64,000 bases of DNA, taken from NCBI GenBank assembly GCA_045540315.1, contig JAZQHA010000053.1:1-64000 (forward strand). The letters are read 5' to 3'. The DNA comes from CAG-557 sp045540315 (lineage in GTDB: Bacteria > Bacillota > Clostridia > Oscillospirales > Acutalibacteraceae). A program made the position numbers and the translations under genes. Below the pieces are notes generated by a model, which searched no databases, was not told where the DNA came from, and was given only the letters and a program-made list of their open reading frames with translations. Positions 1 to 8,600 of this stretch are shown piece by piece (position 1 is the stretch's first letter; every line of letters begins with the position of its first letter).

Positions 1-155
1 CCCCTTTGGGGCATTCGTCAAGTCCAAAGCTCAACTTTGTTGAGCTTTGAACCACAACGAAAATAAAAAATTTATTTTCGTTGGCCTCGCGGTCGCAGCA
101 GTAAGACCGAGTAGAGTGTTCATTTAGAAGAAAAGCATCGAGCAGGGCACTCCCG
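1..155 (+). repeat. Cloverleaf repeat, copy A (5' end cut by window edge)
   Basis: This is the 3' part of a dispersed intergenic repeat. Visible parts are the end of the GC-rich arm, a second arm AAAGCTCAAC/GTTGAGCTTT (about 26-48), a third AT-rich arm CAACGAAAATAAA/TTTATTTTCGTTG (about 54-83) and the closing strand GCCTCGCGG. A terminal GGGCACTCCCG ends near 155, matching the inverted ends of other copies. The plus orientation is defined as having the AT-rich arm last. Confidence 0.85.
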
Positions 156-245
156 AAAATTAACCTTCGTTGAAATAATATTTGCAAAATTAAGTAGAAA
201 TAATAAATAATAATTGACGTTATTTCAAGCGGAGGTTTACTTTTT

Positions 246-1187
246 GTGGTTTTAGACAACTTGTTTGATATGCTCGGTGGCTTAGGTTTATTTCTATTGG
301 GAATAAAAGAAATGACGCAAAGTCTCGAGAAAATCTCAAATACTTTCATAAAGGATGTTATCGATAGATTTACGAAAAATAAGTATATGGCGATGCTTAT
401 TGGACTTTTTGTCACGATGCTTGTACAAAGCTCATCTGCTGTTACGGTTATTGTCGTTGGAATGGTAGACGCGGGTTTAATGGCATTAAGTCGAGCAGCA
501 ACAGTGATTATGGGTGCCAACATCGGGACAACCGTCACTTCGTTAATTATCGCAATAAATTTACTCGGTTTAGCGCCAATATTTATTTTTTTAGGAGTAC
601 TTTTTGTATTTGTAAAAAATAAGTTTTTCAAAACACTAGGAAACACATTAACTGGATTTGGGCTGCTTTTTTTAGGCATGAACATGATGAGCAAGGCTGC
701 AAAGCCACTTTCGAACTTACCGGTGGTAAATGAATTTTTACGCTCATTTAGTAACCCATTAATTGGTCTACTTTTTGGAATAACTTTTACGGCAATTGTA
801 CAAAGCTCATCTGTATCAATTGGTATGCTCGAGGCGTTAGGTTTAGCGGGAGCTATTTCACTTAGGAATGCAGCGTTTATCATTTACGGGCAAAATATAG
901 GGACTTGTGTGACAGCGCTGATTGCCTCCCTTGGAGCTGGAAAAAATGCGAAAAGAACAGTTGCGATTCATATTTTATTTAACTGCATCGGTGCTCTTTT
1001 GTTTGTTGGATTAACCTTATTTTCGCCGCTTTTAGCTCTGATAGAAAATGCTTTTTCGCAAAATGTTATGTTCCAAATTTCAGCTTTACACATCCTATTT
1101 AATGTAATTTCAACGCTTGTATTGCTACCCACAAGTGACTATCTAGTAAAATTGGCGTGTCGGCTGGTTCCAGAAAAGAAAAATTAA
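246..1187 (+). CDS. Na/Pi cotransporter family protein
   Basis: This is an integral membrane protein of 313 residues, predicted to move phosphate with sodium across the cytoplasmic membrane. It has two copies of the family signature QSSSA/QSSSV (near residues 60 and 180), each followed by glycine-rich hydrophobic segments, and it is hydrophobic throughout, as in Na_Pi_cotrans proteins. Length fits members lacking the C-terminal PhoU-like domain. The start is GTG, about 10 nt after GGAGG at 231-235. It lies 21 nt ahead of an uncharacterised gene and then typA, so the three may be co-transcribed. Family assignment is firm; the actual substrate is inferred. Confidence 0.88.
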   Translation: MVLDNLFDMLGGLGLFLLGIKEMTQSLEKISNTFIKDVIDRFTKNKYMAMLIGLFVTMLVQSSSAVTVIVVGMVDAGLMALSRAATVIMGANIGTTVTSLIIAINLLGLAPIFIFLGVLFVFVKNKFFKTLGNTLTGFGLLFLGMNMMSKAAKPLSNLPVVNEFLRSFSNPLIGLLFGITFTAIVQSSSVSIGMLEALGLAGAISLRNAAFIIYGQNIGTCVTALIASLGAGKNAKRTVAIHILFNCIGALLFVGLTLFSPLLALIENAFSQNVMFQISALHILFNVISTLVLLPTSDYLVKLACRLVPEKKN

Positions 1188-1208
1188 AGTGAAGGTTGTT
1201 TGCTGTCT

Positions 1209-1796
1209 ATGAGGCTGTATATCAAAAATACTCCTGTGCAAGAAAAACCAGGCTTAATGGTGTATAATGAGAAAGGTGAAAAGGTTTACTCTGCGTCTGT
1301 TGAGCATAGCGTTTTGGGCCTTAAAATGGATGTTTTTAATGTTTACTCAAAACGCGTCTCAAAGATAAGACAACACGCGATTTCTCTTAACAAAACGTAC
1401 AACATTACAACCAGAGATAAGAATATTAAATTTATATTTAAGGCCGAAGAGCACGGTGTTTCCGCGTTTATAAAAGGAGCACCGATAACATTAGAAGGCG
1501 ATATTTTAAAGAAAACTTTCTCTGTTTTAGACGAAAAAAAAGACATTATTATGACACACAAGTATGATTTCAAAAATTACTACGAGCTTAATATTTGGCG
1601 AGAAAACTTTGAGCTTTTAGGCATATGCATAGCGCTTTGCGTGGAGACGTTGTTATTTTTTGGAGAGAAAAAAACGTCAAAAGATATGGCATTTTTAATA
1701 AACTATATTTTTGGTAGCAATGAGTTGCGAGGTTCGCTGCAGGAGACATTTTCGACAAAAATGAGTAAACTTAACGAGTTAAAAAACGAAGATTAA
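1209..1796 (+). CDS. LURP-one-related / tubby-like beta-barrel protein (putative)
   Basis: This is a soluble protein of about 195 residues with alternating short beta-strand-like stretches, typical of LURP-one-related proteins (YxjI-like, tubby C-terminal fold). The N-terminal half reads as strands containing a VYNEKGEKVY pattern. No catalytic motif or membrane segment is visible. ATG at 1209 is chosen because it is about 13 nt from GAAGG at 1191; an in-frame TTG at 1200 sits too close to it. It lies between the Na/Pi transporter and typA on the same strand with short gaps. Function is unknown, and the family call rests on overall pattern. Confidence 0.6.
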   Translation: MRLYIKNTPVQEKPGLMVYNEKGEKVYSASVEHSVLGLKMDVFNVYSKRVSKIRQHAISLNKTYNITTRDKNIKFIFKAEEHGVSAFIKGAPITLEGDILKKTFSVLDEKKDIIMTHKYDFKNYYELNIWRENFELLGICIALCVETLLFFGEKKTSKDMAFLINYIFGSNELRGSLQETFSTKMSKLNELKNED

Positions 1797-1811
1797 AAGA
1801 GGTTTTTTATT

Positions 1812-3629
1812 ATGAATTCAAGGAATAATTTAAGAAATATCGCGATTATCGCGCACGTTGACCACGGAAAAACTACGATGGTGGACAAGTTGTTGCGTCA
1901 AAGTGGAATTTTTCGAAGTAACGAGACACTAACCGAGCGTGTGATGGACTCGAACGACCTGGAACGCGAAAGAGGTATTACGATTCTATCAAAAAATACA
2001 GCAGTTATGTACAATGACGTGAAAATAAATATCGTGGACACGCCAGGCCATGCTGATTTCGGCGGCGAGGTTGAGCGTATTCTTACGATGGTGGATGGTG
2101 TTTTGTTGCTTGTAGACGCCTTTGAAGGCTGTATGCCACAAACCCGGTTTGTACTTAAAAAAGCACTGGGTCTTGGCAAAAGGCCTATCGTTGTGCTAAA
2201 TAAAATTGACCGTCCGGGAGCTAGACCGCAAGAAGTCGTAGATGAGGTTCTAGATTTGTTCATTGAGCTTGGTGCAGATGACGAACAATTAGACTTCCCG
2301 GTCATTTACGCCTCAGCAAAAGAGGGCTATGCAACACTTGACCCAACTCAACGTGGTGAAAATATGAATCCATTGTTTGAGAAAATTATCGAGGAAGTTC
2401 CGGCTCCAAAAGGAGATATCGATGGTCCGCTGCAAATTTTGTTTTCCAACATCGACTACGATGAATATGTTGGCCGTATTGGCATCGGTCGAGTTGAGCG
2501 CGGCAGCGTTAAGGCTGGGCAAAGTGCAGTTTTATGTCGCTTAGATGGTACAACTAAAAACGTAAAAATTACTAAGTTATATCAATTTGAGGGCCTCAAG
2601 CGCGTGGAGACTGATTCTGCCTCGCTTGGTGATATCGTATCTGTTTCGGGAATCGATGACTTGAACATTGGCGAAACGGCTTGTGCTCCGGATTGCGTTG
2701 AACCGCTGCCGTTTATTAAAATTGATGAGCCAACTGTTTCGATGCTATTTATGGTTAATAACAGTCCTTTTGCAGGCCAAGAAGGAAAGTTTGTAACATC
2801 AAGAAATATTCGTGATCGTCTTTTTAAAGAGGTGGAAACGAACGTGGCCATGCGTGTGGAGGAAACTGACTCGGCGGATACCTTTAAGGTTTCGGGCCGT
2901 GGTGAGTTGCATCTGTCTATACTGATCGAGACTATGCGTCGACAAAATTTTGAGTTTCAAGTTTCACGCCCGAAGGTTATTATGAAGCACGTTGACGGTG
3001 TTTTGCATGAGCCAATTGAGCTCTTAATGATTGAAGTTCCAGATAATTATGTCGGTGCAGTTATGGAGAAAATTGGCGCTCGAAAGGCTGAGCTGCTCAA
3101 CATGACAACACGCGGCAACGGTACAACGCACCTTGAGTTTAAAATTCCAGCGCGTTGCTTGATGGGTTACCGCTCGGAGTTTTTGACGGACACCAATGGA
3201 AATGGTATAATGAATCATGTTTTCGACGGATATGAGCCTTATAAGGGCGACGTTTTGCAACGAAATCAAGGCTCCTTGGTAGCACACGAGACTGGAGAGA
3301 CGACTACATACGGTTTGTTTTCGGCGCAAGAGAGAGGCCGATTATTTATTGGCCCAGGAGTTCCGGTGTACGAGGGCATGATTGTTGGCGTCAGTCCGAA
3401 GGCAGAAGACCTAGTGGTAAACGTTTGCAAGAAAAAACACATTACGAATATGCGTGCTTCTGGTTCAGACGAGGCCCTTAAGTTGGTACCGCATTCGGTT
3501 TTAAGTTTAGAGCAGTCACTTGAGTTCATCACAGACGACGAGCTTGTTGAGGTTACACCGCAAAATATTCGCCTTAGAAAAATTATCTTAAATAAAGAAC
3601 AACGCATGAAAAAAGCTAGCAAAAATTAA
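1812..3629 (+). CDS. typA: Translational GTPase TypA/BipA
   Basis: This is a ribosome-binding GTPase of 605 residues that helps 50S assembly and stress or cold adaptation in the cytoplasm. The G domain is complete: AHVDHGKTT (G1), RERGIT (G2), DTPGHADFGGE (G3), NKIDRPGA (G4) and SAKEG (G5). EF-G-like domains follow, then the BipA-specific C-terminal domain (around NQGSLVAHETGETTTYGLF). Length matches the family (about 605-615). Start ATG follows AAAAGAGG. No truncation is seen, and it is the last gene before repeat copy B. Confidence 0.97.
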   Translation: MNSRNNLRNIAIIAHVDHGKTTMVDKLLRQSGIFRSNETLTERVMDSNDLERERGITILSKNTAVMYNDVKINIVDTPGHADFGGEVERILTMVDGVLLLVDAFEGCMPQTRFVLKKALGLGKRPIVVLNKIDRPGARPQEVVDEVLDLFIELGADDEQLDFPVIYASAKEGYATLDPTQRGENMNPLFEKIIEEVPAPKGDIDGPLQILFSNIDYDEYVGRIGIGRVERGSVKAGQSAVLCRLDGTTKNVKITKLYQFEGLKRVETDSASLGDIVSVSGIDDLNIGETACAPDCVEPLPFIKIDEPTVSMLFMVNNSPFAGQEGKFVTSRNIRDRLFKEVETNVAMRVEETDSADTFKVSGRGELHLSILIETMRRQNFEFQVSRPKVIMKHVDGVLHEPIELLMIEVPDNYVGAVMEKIGARKAELLNMTTRGNGTTHLEFKIPARCLMGYRSEFLTDTNGNGIMNHVFDGYEPYKGDVLQRNQGSLVAHETGETTTYGLFSAQERGRLFIGPGVPVYEGMIVGVSPKAEDLVVNVCKKKHITNMRASGSDEALKLVPHSVLSLEQSLEFITDDELVEVTPQNIRLRKIILNKEQRMKKASKN

Positions 3630-3682
3630 TTAACTAACTAACTAACTACACAACACCAAAACCCTATCTACTGCCTAAAAAA

Positions 3683-3886
3683 CGGGAGTGCCCTGCTTAA
3701 GCTCTTTGCTTACTCACAGACTCAATCTATCCCGCAGCCCCAATCTAGACGCGAGGCCAACGAAAATAAATTTTTATTTTCGTTGTATACCATAACTCAA
3801 CTTTGTTGAGTTATGGTATAGCTTAAGGCTCCATAGGAGCCTTAAGCGCCTCGCGGCGCTTGTGGCAGTGAGCTAGAGCACTCCCG
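3683..3886 (-). repeat. Cloverleaf repeat, copy B, with inverted ends
   Basis: This complete copy fills the gap between typA and the hemolysin III gene. It is bounded by CGGGAGTGC (3683-3691) and GCACTCCCG (3878-3886), a perfect 9-bp terminal inverted repeat. Inside are the AT-rich arm CAACGAAAATAAA/TTTATTTTCGTTG (3758-3785), the arm ATACCATAACTCAAC/GTTGAGTTATGGTAT (3787-3819), the arm CTTAAGGCTCC/GGAGCCTTAAG (3822-3846), and closing strands GCGAGGC/GCCTCGC. Confidence 0.9.
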
Positions 3887-3921
3887 ACAAAATTTAATCT
3901 ACAAAAAAATGAGGTGCTTTT

Positions 3922-4617
3922 ATGAGCAAAGATTGTTTATCTACCAGGGCGCAGTCGAGGTTAAGACGCATTAAAGAGCTTAATTTGCCAGAATACTCCT
4001 TATCCGAAGAACTGATGAACGCAATTTCTCACGGAATAGGCGCAGCACTTGCGATTGCTGCAATTGTTTTGCTCATTTTGAATTCAAACTTTACTGCAAA
4101 AGCGGTTGTTAGCGTGACGATTTACTCTTCTTCTCTTTTTATCCTGTACATCATTTCGACGCTTTACCATGCACTTGCCCCAAACAAAGCCAAAAAAGTT
4201 TTCCGCATACTCGATCACTGCTCGATTTTCTTACTAATTGCTGGCACGTATACTCCTATATGTTTGCTTGTGCTCGATGGAGTTATTGGCTGGGTGCTAT
4301 TCTCTGTTGTATGGCTGGCCGCAATTGTTGGAGTTGTGTTTAATTCGATAGATATCAAAAAGTTTGCAAAGTTCTCTATGATTTGTTACATCGCGATGGG
4401 ATGGGTAGTTATTTTTGCGATTAAACCGCTAATAGATAGTATTACCTCGCTCCAGCTAGCTTTGTTAGTCTCGGGTGGTATCGCGTATACCGTTGGTGCA
4501 GGTCTATATGGTCTTGGCAAAAAATATAAGTATATTCACTCAATTTGGCACTTATTCGTTCTTGCCGGTAGTATTTTGCACTTCTTTATGGTTTTAAGCT
4601 GTATTAAAACTATGTGA
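3922..4617 (+). CDS. trhA: Hemolysin III family membrane protein (TrhA/YqfA, PAQR-like)
   Basis: This is a seven-helix membrane protein of 231 residues. Family hallmarks are EELMNAISHGIGA at the first helix, STLYHAL, DHCSIFLLIAGTYTP, and the final-helix histidines in SIWHLFVLAGSILHFF, which in the PAQR fold bind zinc. In Bacillota, members influence membrane lipid state; the haemolytic activity is historical. The start ATG follows GAGGTGC. The last 87 nt of the gene plus its terminator are duplicated 751 bp downstream (5282-5428). Confidence 0.9.
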   Translation: MSKDCLSTRAQSRLRRIKELNLPEYSLSEELMNAISHGIGAALAIAAIVLLILNSNFTAKAVVSVTIYSSSLFILYIISTLYHALAPNKAKKVFRILDHCSIFLLIAGTYTPICLLVLDGVIGWVLFSVVWLAAIVGVVFNSIDIKKFAKFSMICYIAMGWVVIFAIKPLIDSITSLQLALLVSGGIAYTVGAGLYGLGKKYKYIHSIWHLFVLAGSILHFFMVLSCIKTM

Positions 4618-4677
4618 AAAAATTTCCCCTGGGTTACAAAAAATACCCCGGAGGGTATTTTTTGATGTTAAAACTAT
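4531..4677 (+). repeat. 147-bp direct repeat, copy 1 (end of trhA and terminator)
   Basis: This spans the last 87 nt of trhA, its terminator, and the first codons of a truncated reading frame (ATG at 4665, MLKLYY then stop). It matches 5282-5428 at an exact 751-bp offset with only a handful of substitutions. The two copies flank the double-glycine peptide gene. Confidence 0.93.
4638..4663 (+). terminator. Intrinsic terminator after trhA
   Basis: An 11-bp hairpin AAAAAATACCC / GGGTATTTTTT with loop CGGA starts 21 nt after the trhA stop, and the descending arm supplies the T-run. Confidence 0.85.
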
Positions 4678-4752
4678 ATTATTAAAAAAAGTAAATATGC
4701 TATACGTACTATGATGTTATGTCAATGGTGTCGCCTTTCAAAAATTCACACA

Positions 4753-4805
4753 AAAGCGCTTGACAATATTTAAAATTTATGTAACAATATAAATTGTGGC
4801 GCTTT
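4753..4805 (+). promoter_or_regulatory. Probable promoter of the double-glycine peptide gene
   Basis: A TTGACA -35 box (4760-4765) is followed by AT-rich sequence resembling the TTAAAATTTAT stretch of the leader-gene promoters at 12.7-16.6 kb. The -10 is uncertain. The region is enclosed by AAAGCGC (4753-4759) and GCGCTTT (4799-4805), which could pair across the promoter. Confidence 0.5.
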
Positions 4806-4828
4806 ATTAATTGAAAGGATTTGATATT

Positions 4829-5116
4829 ATGGCAAAGAAAAAATTAGATACGAATGTGATGAAAAAGGTTTCGGGTGGCCAATATGTAATTTTTGATACT
4901 GATCTAAGGCGACCAGAATGTGATGGGATACTCTTTGCAAGCATTGAAGAAGCTCAAGGAGCGCTTAATGAACTGCCTCGAGCTGCACAGTGTATAATTA
5001 TAAATTGGGATAATTTAAGAAATGAGCTAGAGCCATATTTCCGGAATGATAATGCACATTTGCAGTGGCTTTTAGATACTTGGCAATTTCCAAACGATAA
5101 TAACAATTATTATTAA
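4829..5116 (+). CDS. Double-glycine leader protein (bacteriocin/RiPP-like precursor, putative)
   Basis: This is a 95-residue protein with a very short leader, MAKKKLDTNVMKKVSGG, ending in the Gly-Gly processing motif recognised by C39 peptidases of ABC exporters. The 78-residue remainder (starting QYVIFDTDL) is hydrophilic and acidic, with two cysteines and an Asn/Tyr-rich end; I do not recognise it. ATG at 4829 is chosen because GAAAGGA lies 8-14 nt upstream; an in-frame TTG at 4811 overlaps that site. It lies alone between the two halves of a 147-bp direct repeat, which suggests recent insertion or duplication. No modification or export gene is adjacent. Leader call is moderately sure, function unknown. 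Confidence 0.65.
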   Translation: MAKKKLDTNVMKKVSGGQYVIFDTDLRRPECDGILFASIEEAQGALNELPRAAQCIIINWDNLRNELEPYFRNDNAHLQWLLDTWQFPNDNNNYY

Positions 5117-5281
5117 CACACGATTGGCTTTTTTTAAAATCGACCCATTTCATGGTGCTATACAAAAAGTAAATAAGCTATTAGGTATGAATATATCTAA
5201 TAACTTTCTTTTGTTCGATCAGCTGTGTAACTAACTTCATTGGGTTTAGATAGGTATTGAAGTTATAGTAACATTTCATTA

Positions 5282-5428
5282 TATATTCACTCCATTTGGC
5301 ACTTATTCGTTTTTGCCGGTAGTATTTTGCACTTCTTTATGGTTTTAAGCTGTATTAAAAATATGTGAAAAAATTTCCTCTGGGTTACAAAAAATATCCC
5401 GGAGGGTATTTTTTGATGTTAAAACTAT
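5282..5428 (+). repeat. 147-bp direct repeat, copy 2
   Basis: This matches 4531-4677 at a 751-bp offset. It contains a trhA 3' fragment that no longer belongs to an intact gene and a terminator-like hairpin (5389-5414) with one C-to-T change that leaves a wobble pair. The repeat runs into the start of the gene at 5416. Confidence 0.93.
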
Positions 5429-5895
5429 TCTCTGCAAGCTACATAAAGTGGGCAAAAAAGAATGGATATCACCAACGCCAAAACAAAGCAGCAAAAATCT
5501 ATTTCCTGGTAAAAAGCGGTATCCAAACGATTTCCTCCGGCAATCCAACAACCAAAATGCTAGTGCAGGAATCGGTCAAAATGCAAAAAGAAGTTGATAA
5601 TACTTGGGAAAAATTTTTAACACAAATGCTGTTGCTTGTTAAGTCATTACCGGATTATTCGGGCTATGAGAGGTGTTGGCCTTGGTTGCTGATAGATAAG
5701 CTCTCGGAAGAGGAGAAGGCCGCCAAGAATCCTACTCCGCCACCAACAGAGGGAGAGAACTCGCCAGGCGACAATAATCATGTCAAAACCGGTGACACCG
5801 TTACGACCGAGACTGTTGCGGGCCTGGGTATGGTGCTGGTTTTGGCCCTCGGCGTGATGCTAAAGCTGAATAAAAAGAATCAATTTGAAAGTTAA
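5416..5895 (+). CDS. Small surface protein with sortase-type C-terminal anchor
   Basis: This 159-residue protein ends like a sortase substrate: a Pro/Glu/Gly-rich spacer (NPTPPPTEGEN), a degenerate sorting signal VKTGD, a hydrophobic helix (VAGLGMVLVLALGVML) and a basic tail KLNKK. That predicts covalent wall attachment. The N-terminal two thirds is basic, lacks an evident signal peptide and resembles no family I know, so this may be the remnant tail of a larger adhesin. ATG at 5416 is chosen because GGAGGG (5401-5406) lies 9 nt upstream; the open frame extends to a GTG at 5365 through the duplicated trhA terminator. A strong terminator follows at 5901. Confidence 0.6.
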   Translation: MLKLFSASYIKWAKKNGYHQRQNKAAKIYFLVKSGIQTISSGNPTTKMLVQESVKMQKEVDNTWEKFLTQMLLLVKSLPDYSGYERCWPWLLIDKLSEEEKAAKNPTPPPTEGENSPGDNNHVKTGDTVTTETVAGLGMVLVLALGVMLKLNKKNQFES

Positions 5896-5900
5896 GATGC

Positions 5901-5935
5901 ATCCCCCCGCGCGGTATAGTGCGGGGGGATTTTTG
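5901..5935 (+). terminator. Strong GC-rich intrinsic terminator
   Basis: ATCCCCCCGC / GCGGGGGGAT (10 bp) with loop GCGGTATAGT is followed by TTTT. The loop is identical to that at 20285-20310 and nearly so to 50202-50233 on the other strand. Confidence 0.92.
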
Positions 5936-6065
5936 GGTGAGTGACAGCACAGGACAAGTCGCAAACTTAGGTTTTGCGTAAATAATAAGCCCTCTCACGC
6001 AGAAAAAGTCACGGCGGGCAATAAATAAGAGACGCGAGAAATATGACTTTTTGTTTACTTGTGAC

Positions 6066-7208
6066 TTAGAGCGCGCATTCGTTTCTTTTGTTCCACTTTT
6101 CTTTACTTTCTTTATAAAACACATCAAAATTATTACTATCCAGTGCTTCTCGAATTTTTTCCATTAGAGTGTTGTAGAAATAAAGGTTGTGCATAACAGC
6201 TAGGCGCATGCCAAGCACCTCACCGCTTTTAAAAAGATGCCGAAGATAGGCTTTCGAGAAATTTCTGCAGGTATGACAATCACATTCGGGGTCAAGGGGA
6301 GAATCGTCTAACTCGTACTTTGCATTTAGAATATTTACAGCGCCAGACCAAGTAAAAAGCTTACCATGCCGAGCATTTCTAGCTGGCATAACGCAGTCGA
6401 ATAAATCAATGCCTCTTGCTACGCCTTCTAAAATATTTAATGGCGTGCCAACACCCATGAGATACCGAATTTTATCCGTTGGCATATGCGGCTCAACGAC
6501 CTCGATGGTTTCATACATTTCTTGTGCGGTCTCCCCAACCGCTAGCCCACCAATCGCATATCCGTCTAAATTTAGCTCGCGAATTTTTTTCATGTGGTCA
6601 GCTCGTAGATCTGCATATGTGCTGCCTTGGTTTATCCCAAAAAGCATTTGATTTTTATTGATTGTGCCGTCTTGAGCATTTAACTTTTGCATCTCATTTT
6701 TGCAACGTTTTAGCCATCTTATGGTTCGCTCGCAAGAGTTTTTAACGTAACTATACTCTGCAGGATTTTCTACACACTCGTCAAAAGCCATTGCAATAGT
6801 TGAGCCCAGATTCGATTGAATTCGCATGCTTTCCTCCGGACCCATAAAAATTTTTCTGCCGTCTATGTGCGAGGAAAAGTATACGCCTTCTTCTTTTATC
6901 GTGCGTAGCTTGGAGAGAGAAAATACCTGAAAGCCTCCGCTGTCCGTTAAAATGGGCCCCTCCCAGCGTGTGAATTTGTGCAGTCCACCTAGCTTTTTTA
7001 CTACTTCATCTCGAGGTCTCAAGTGCAAATGATATGTGTTGCAAAGTTGAACTTGACACTTTATACTTGCAAGATCTAGCGCAGAGAGCCCTCCTTTTAT
7101 GGCTCCGCAAGTCGCTACGTTCATAAAGGCTGGAGTTTCGATAATCCCGTGCGGAGTAATAAATTCACCTCTGCGTGCGCGACCTTGCACTTTCTTTAAC
7201 TTAAACAT
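6066..7208 (-). CDS. tgt: Queuine/preQ1 tRNA-guanine transglycosylase
   Basis: This 380-residue TIM-barrel enzyme exchanges guanine 34 of GUN-anticodon tRNAs for preQ1 during queuosine synthesis in the cytoplasm. Visible features are TDSGGFQVFSL (active-site Asp region), the second catalytic region DLFDCVMPARNARHG, and the zinc site CDCHTC with the later His in AVMHNLYFYNTLM. Length is as expected. Start ATG follows GGAGAGGG. Its partner queA is the next gene on the same strand, although repeat copy C separates them, and queH lies at 33.1 kb. Confidence 0.97.
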   Translation of the reverse strand: MFKLKKVQGRARRGEFITPHGIIETPAFMNVATCGAIKGGLSALDLASIKCQVQLCNTYHLHLRPRDEVVKKLGGLHKFTRWEGPILTDSGGFQVFSLSKLRTIKEEGVYFSSHIDGRKIFMGPEESMRIQSNLGSTIAMAFDECVENPAEYSYVKNSCERTIRWLKRCKNEMQKLNAQDGTINKNQMLFGINQGSTYADLRADHMKKIRELNLDGYAIGGLAVGETAQEMYETIEVVEPHMPTDKIRYLMGVGTPLNILEGVARGIDLFDCVMPARNARHGKLFTWSGAVNILNAKYELDDSPLDPECDCHTCRNFSKAYLRHLFKSGEVLGMRLAVMHNLYFYNTLMEKIREALDSNNFDVFYKESKEKWNKRNECAL

Positions 7209-7259
7209 ATAACCCTCTCCTCATCGTATGCTCATGGTATCGACTAAATAGAAAAATAA

Positions 7260-7469
7260 GGAGTGCCCCTCTTTTTAAATATCAAGCTGCATCAAACCTT
7301 AGGGGCGCCGCGAGGCGCTGAAGGCCCCTTTGGGGCCTTCAGCCACACCCAAACTCAATTTTTTGAGTTTGGGTGTGCAACGAAAATAAATGGATATTTA
7401 TTTTCGTTGGCCTCGCGGCCGCGATGGAACCGGCGAAAAAACATAAACTACCTAAAAAGGGAAACTCCT
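7260..7469 (+). repeat. Cloverleaf repeat, copy C
   Basis: This copy separates tgt from queA. It begins GGAGTGCCCC at 7260. Core arms are GCGCCGCGAGGCGC (outer strand), GCTGAAGGCCCC/GGGGCCTTCAGC, CACACCCAAACTCAA/TTGAGTTTGGGTGTG, and CAACGAAAATAAA/TATTTATTTTCGTTG, closed by GCCTCGCGGC (7410-7419). The right terminal sequence is degenerate (GGGAAACTCC near 7460). Confidence 0.88.
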
Positions 7470-7532
7470 CAACTTGTAAGGTGTCGCAGGGGCTGCGCTC
7501 TAACTGGCTGGCCTATGCATCTAATTTTTTTG

Positions 7533-8558
7533 TTATCGTATGAACATCGCGTCGCCAAAGCTAAAAAATCTATACTTTTCATTAACGGCTTCCTGGTATG
7601 CATTAAAAGTGTTTTCCTTGCCTGCAAAGGCCGAAATCAGCATAATTAAGGTGCTTTCCGGCAAGTGAAAGTTTGTAATCATGGCATCTATAACATTAAA
7701 TTTGTATCCAGGATAAATAAAAATGTCCGTCCAACCGTCACAAGGAGCAATTTTTCCCTCTATTTTAAACATTGACTCTAGTGTTCGACAACTCGTTGTG
7801 CCAACCGAAATTACTCGACCACCATTTTTTTTCGTCTCGAGAATTAAATCAGCGGTTGCACTTGGTACCTCAAAATGTTCACTGTGCATTTTGTGTTCGA
7901 GAATATTTTCTACTTTAACCGGCCGAAACGTTCCTAGGCCGACATGAAGCGTCACGAAACCAATGCGGATACCTTTTGCTTTAATTTTTTCAAGTAACTC
8001 GTTTGTAAAGTGTAATCCGGCCGTCGGAGCTGCTGCTGAGCCCAATTCTCGGGAGTAAACCGTTTGATAGCGTTCCTTATCTTTCAACTCGTGAGTAATA
8101 TAGTGAGGAAGCGGCATTTGCCCAATTTTGTCGAGTGTAGTAAAAAAGTTGTCCTTACACGAAAATTTTACAATTCTGTTGCCGTCTGCCGTTACCTCGA
8201 TAACCTCACCGTGCATTGACCCATTACCAAAACTAAATTTAGAGCCAGGCTTTGCTTTTTTTCCTGGGCCCGCTAAGGTTTCCCAAATATTTTTCGCCTT
8301 TTGGTGTAACAATAAAAACTCAACCGTTGCTCCTGTACTTTCTTTAGTACCATAAATTCGAGCCGGCAATACCCTAGAATCGTTGAGAATTAAACAGTCT
8401 CCCGGCATAAGTTCATCTAAAATGTCATAAAAATGTCTATGTATAACCTCGCCTGTTTGCTTATCCAAAATCATCAGTCGCGAGTGGTCCCGTGGAGTTA
8501 TTGGGTCTTGCGCAATTAGCTTCTCCGGTAAGTCGTAAAAAAAATCATGTGTCTTCAA
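7533..8558 (-). CDS. queA: S-adenosylmethionine:tRNA ribosyltransferase-isomerase
   Basis: This 341-residue enzyme transfers and isomerises the ribosyl group of SAM onto preQ1-tRNA, giving epoxyqueuosine. Typical stretches are FFYDLPEKLIAQ at the N-terminus, DHSRLMILD, PTAGLHFT, HVGLGTFRPV and TNFHLPESTLIML near the C-terminus. I place the start at TTG 8558, 7 nt after GGGGAG, giving the usual family length. The open frame continues 29 codons further upstream, but that extension runs toward repeat copy D and has no family similarity. It acts after tgt; oQ is then reduced by QueH (33118-33732). Confidence 0.95.
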   Translation of the reverse strand: MKTHDFFYDLPEKLIAQDPITPRDHSRLMILDKQTGEVIHRHFYDILDELMPGDCLILNDSRVLPARIYGTKESTGATVEFLLLHQKAKNIWETLAGPGKKAKPGSKFSFGNGSMHGEVIEVTADGNRIVKFSCKDNFFTTLDKIGQMPLPHYITHELKDKERYQTVYSRELGSAAAPTAGLHFTNELLEKIKAKGIRIGFVTLHVGLGTFRPVKVENILEHKMHSEHFEVPSATADLILETKKNGGRVISVGTTSCRTLESMFKIEGKIAPCDGWTDIFIYPGYKFNVIDAMITNFHLPESTLIMLISAFAGKENTFNAYQEAVNEKYRFFSFGDAMFIR

Positions 8559-8600
8559 AATTACTCCCCTTAGCGCTGAAGTATGTGTGCCTGTCCTAGC

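Noticed and set aside
1898..3622. Long minus-strand frames opposite typA
   Set aside because: They are shadows of a strongly conserved gene and have no start signals.
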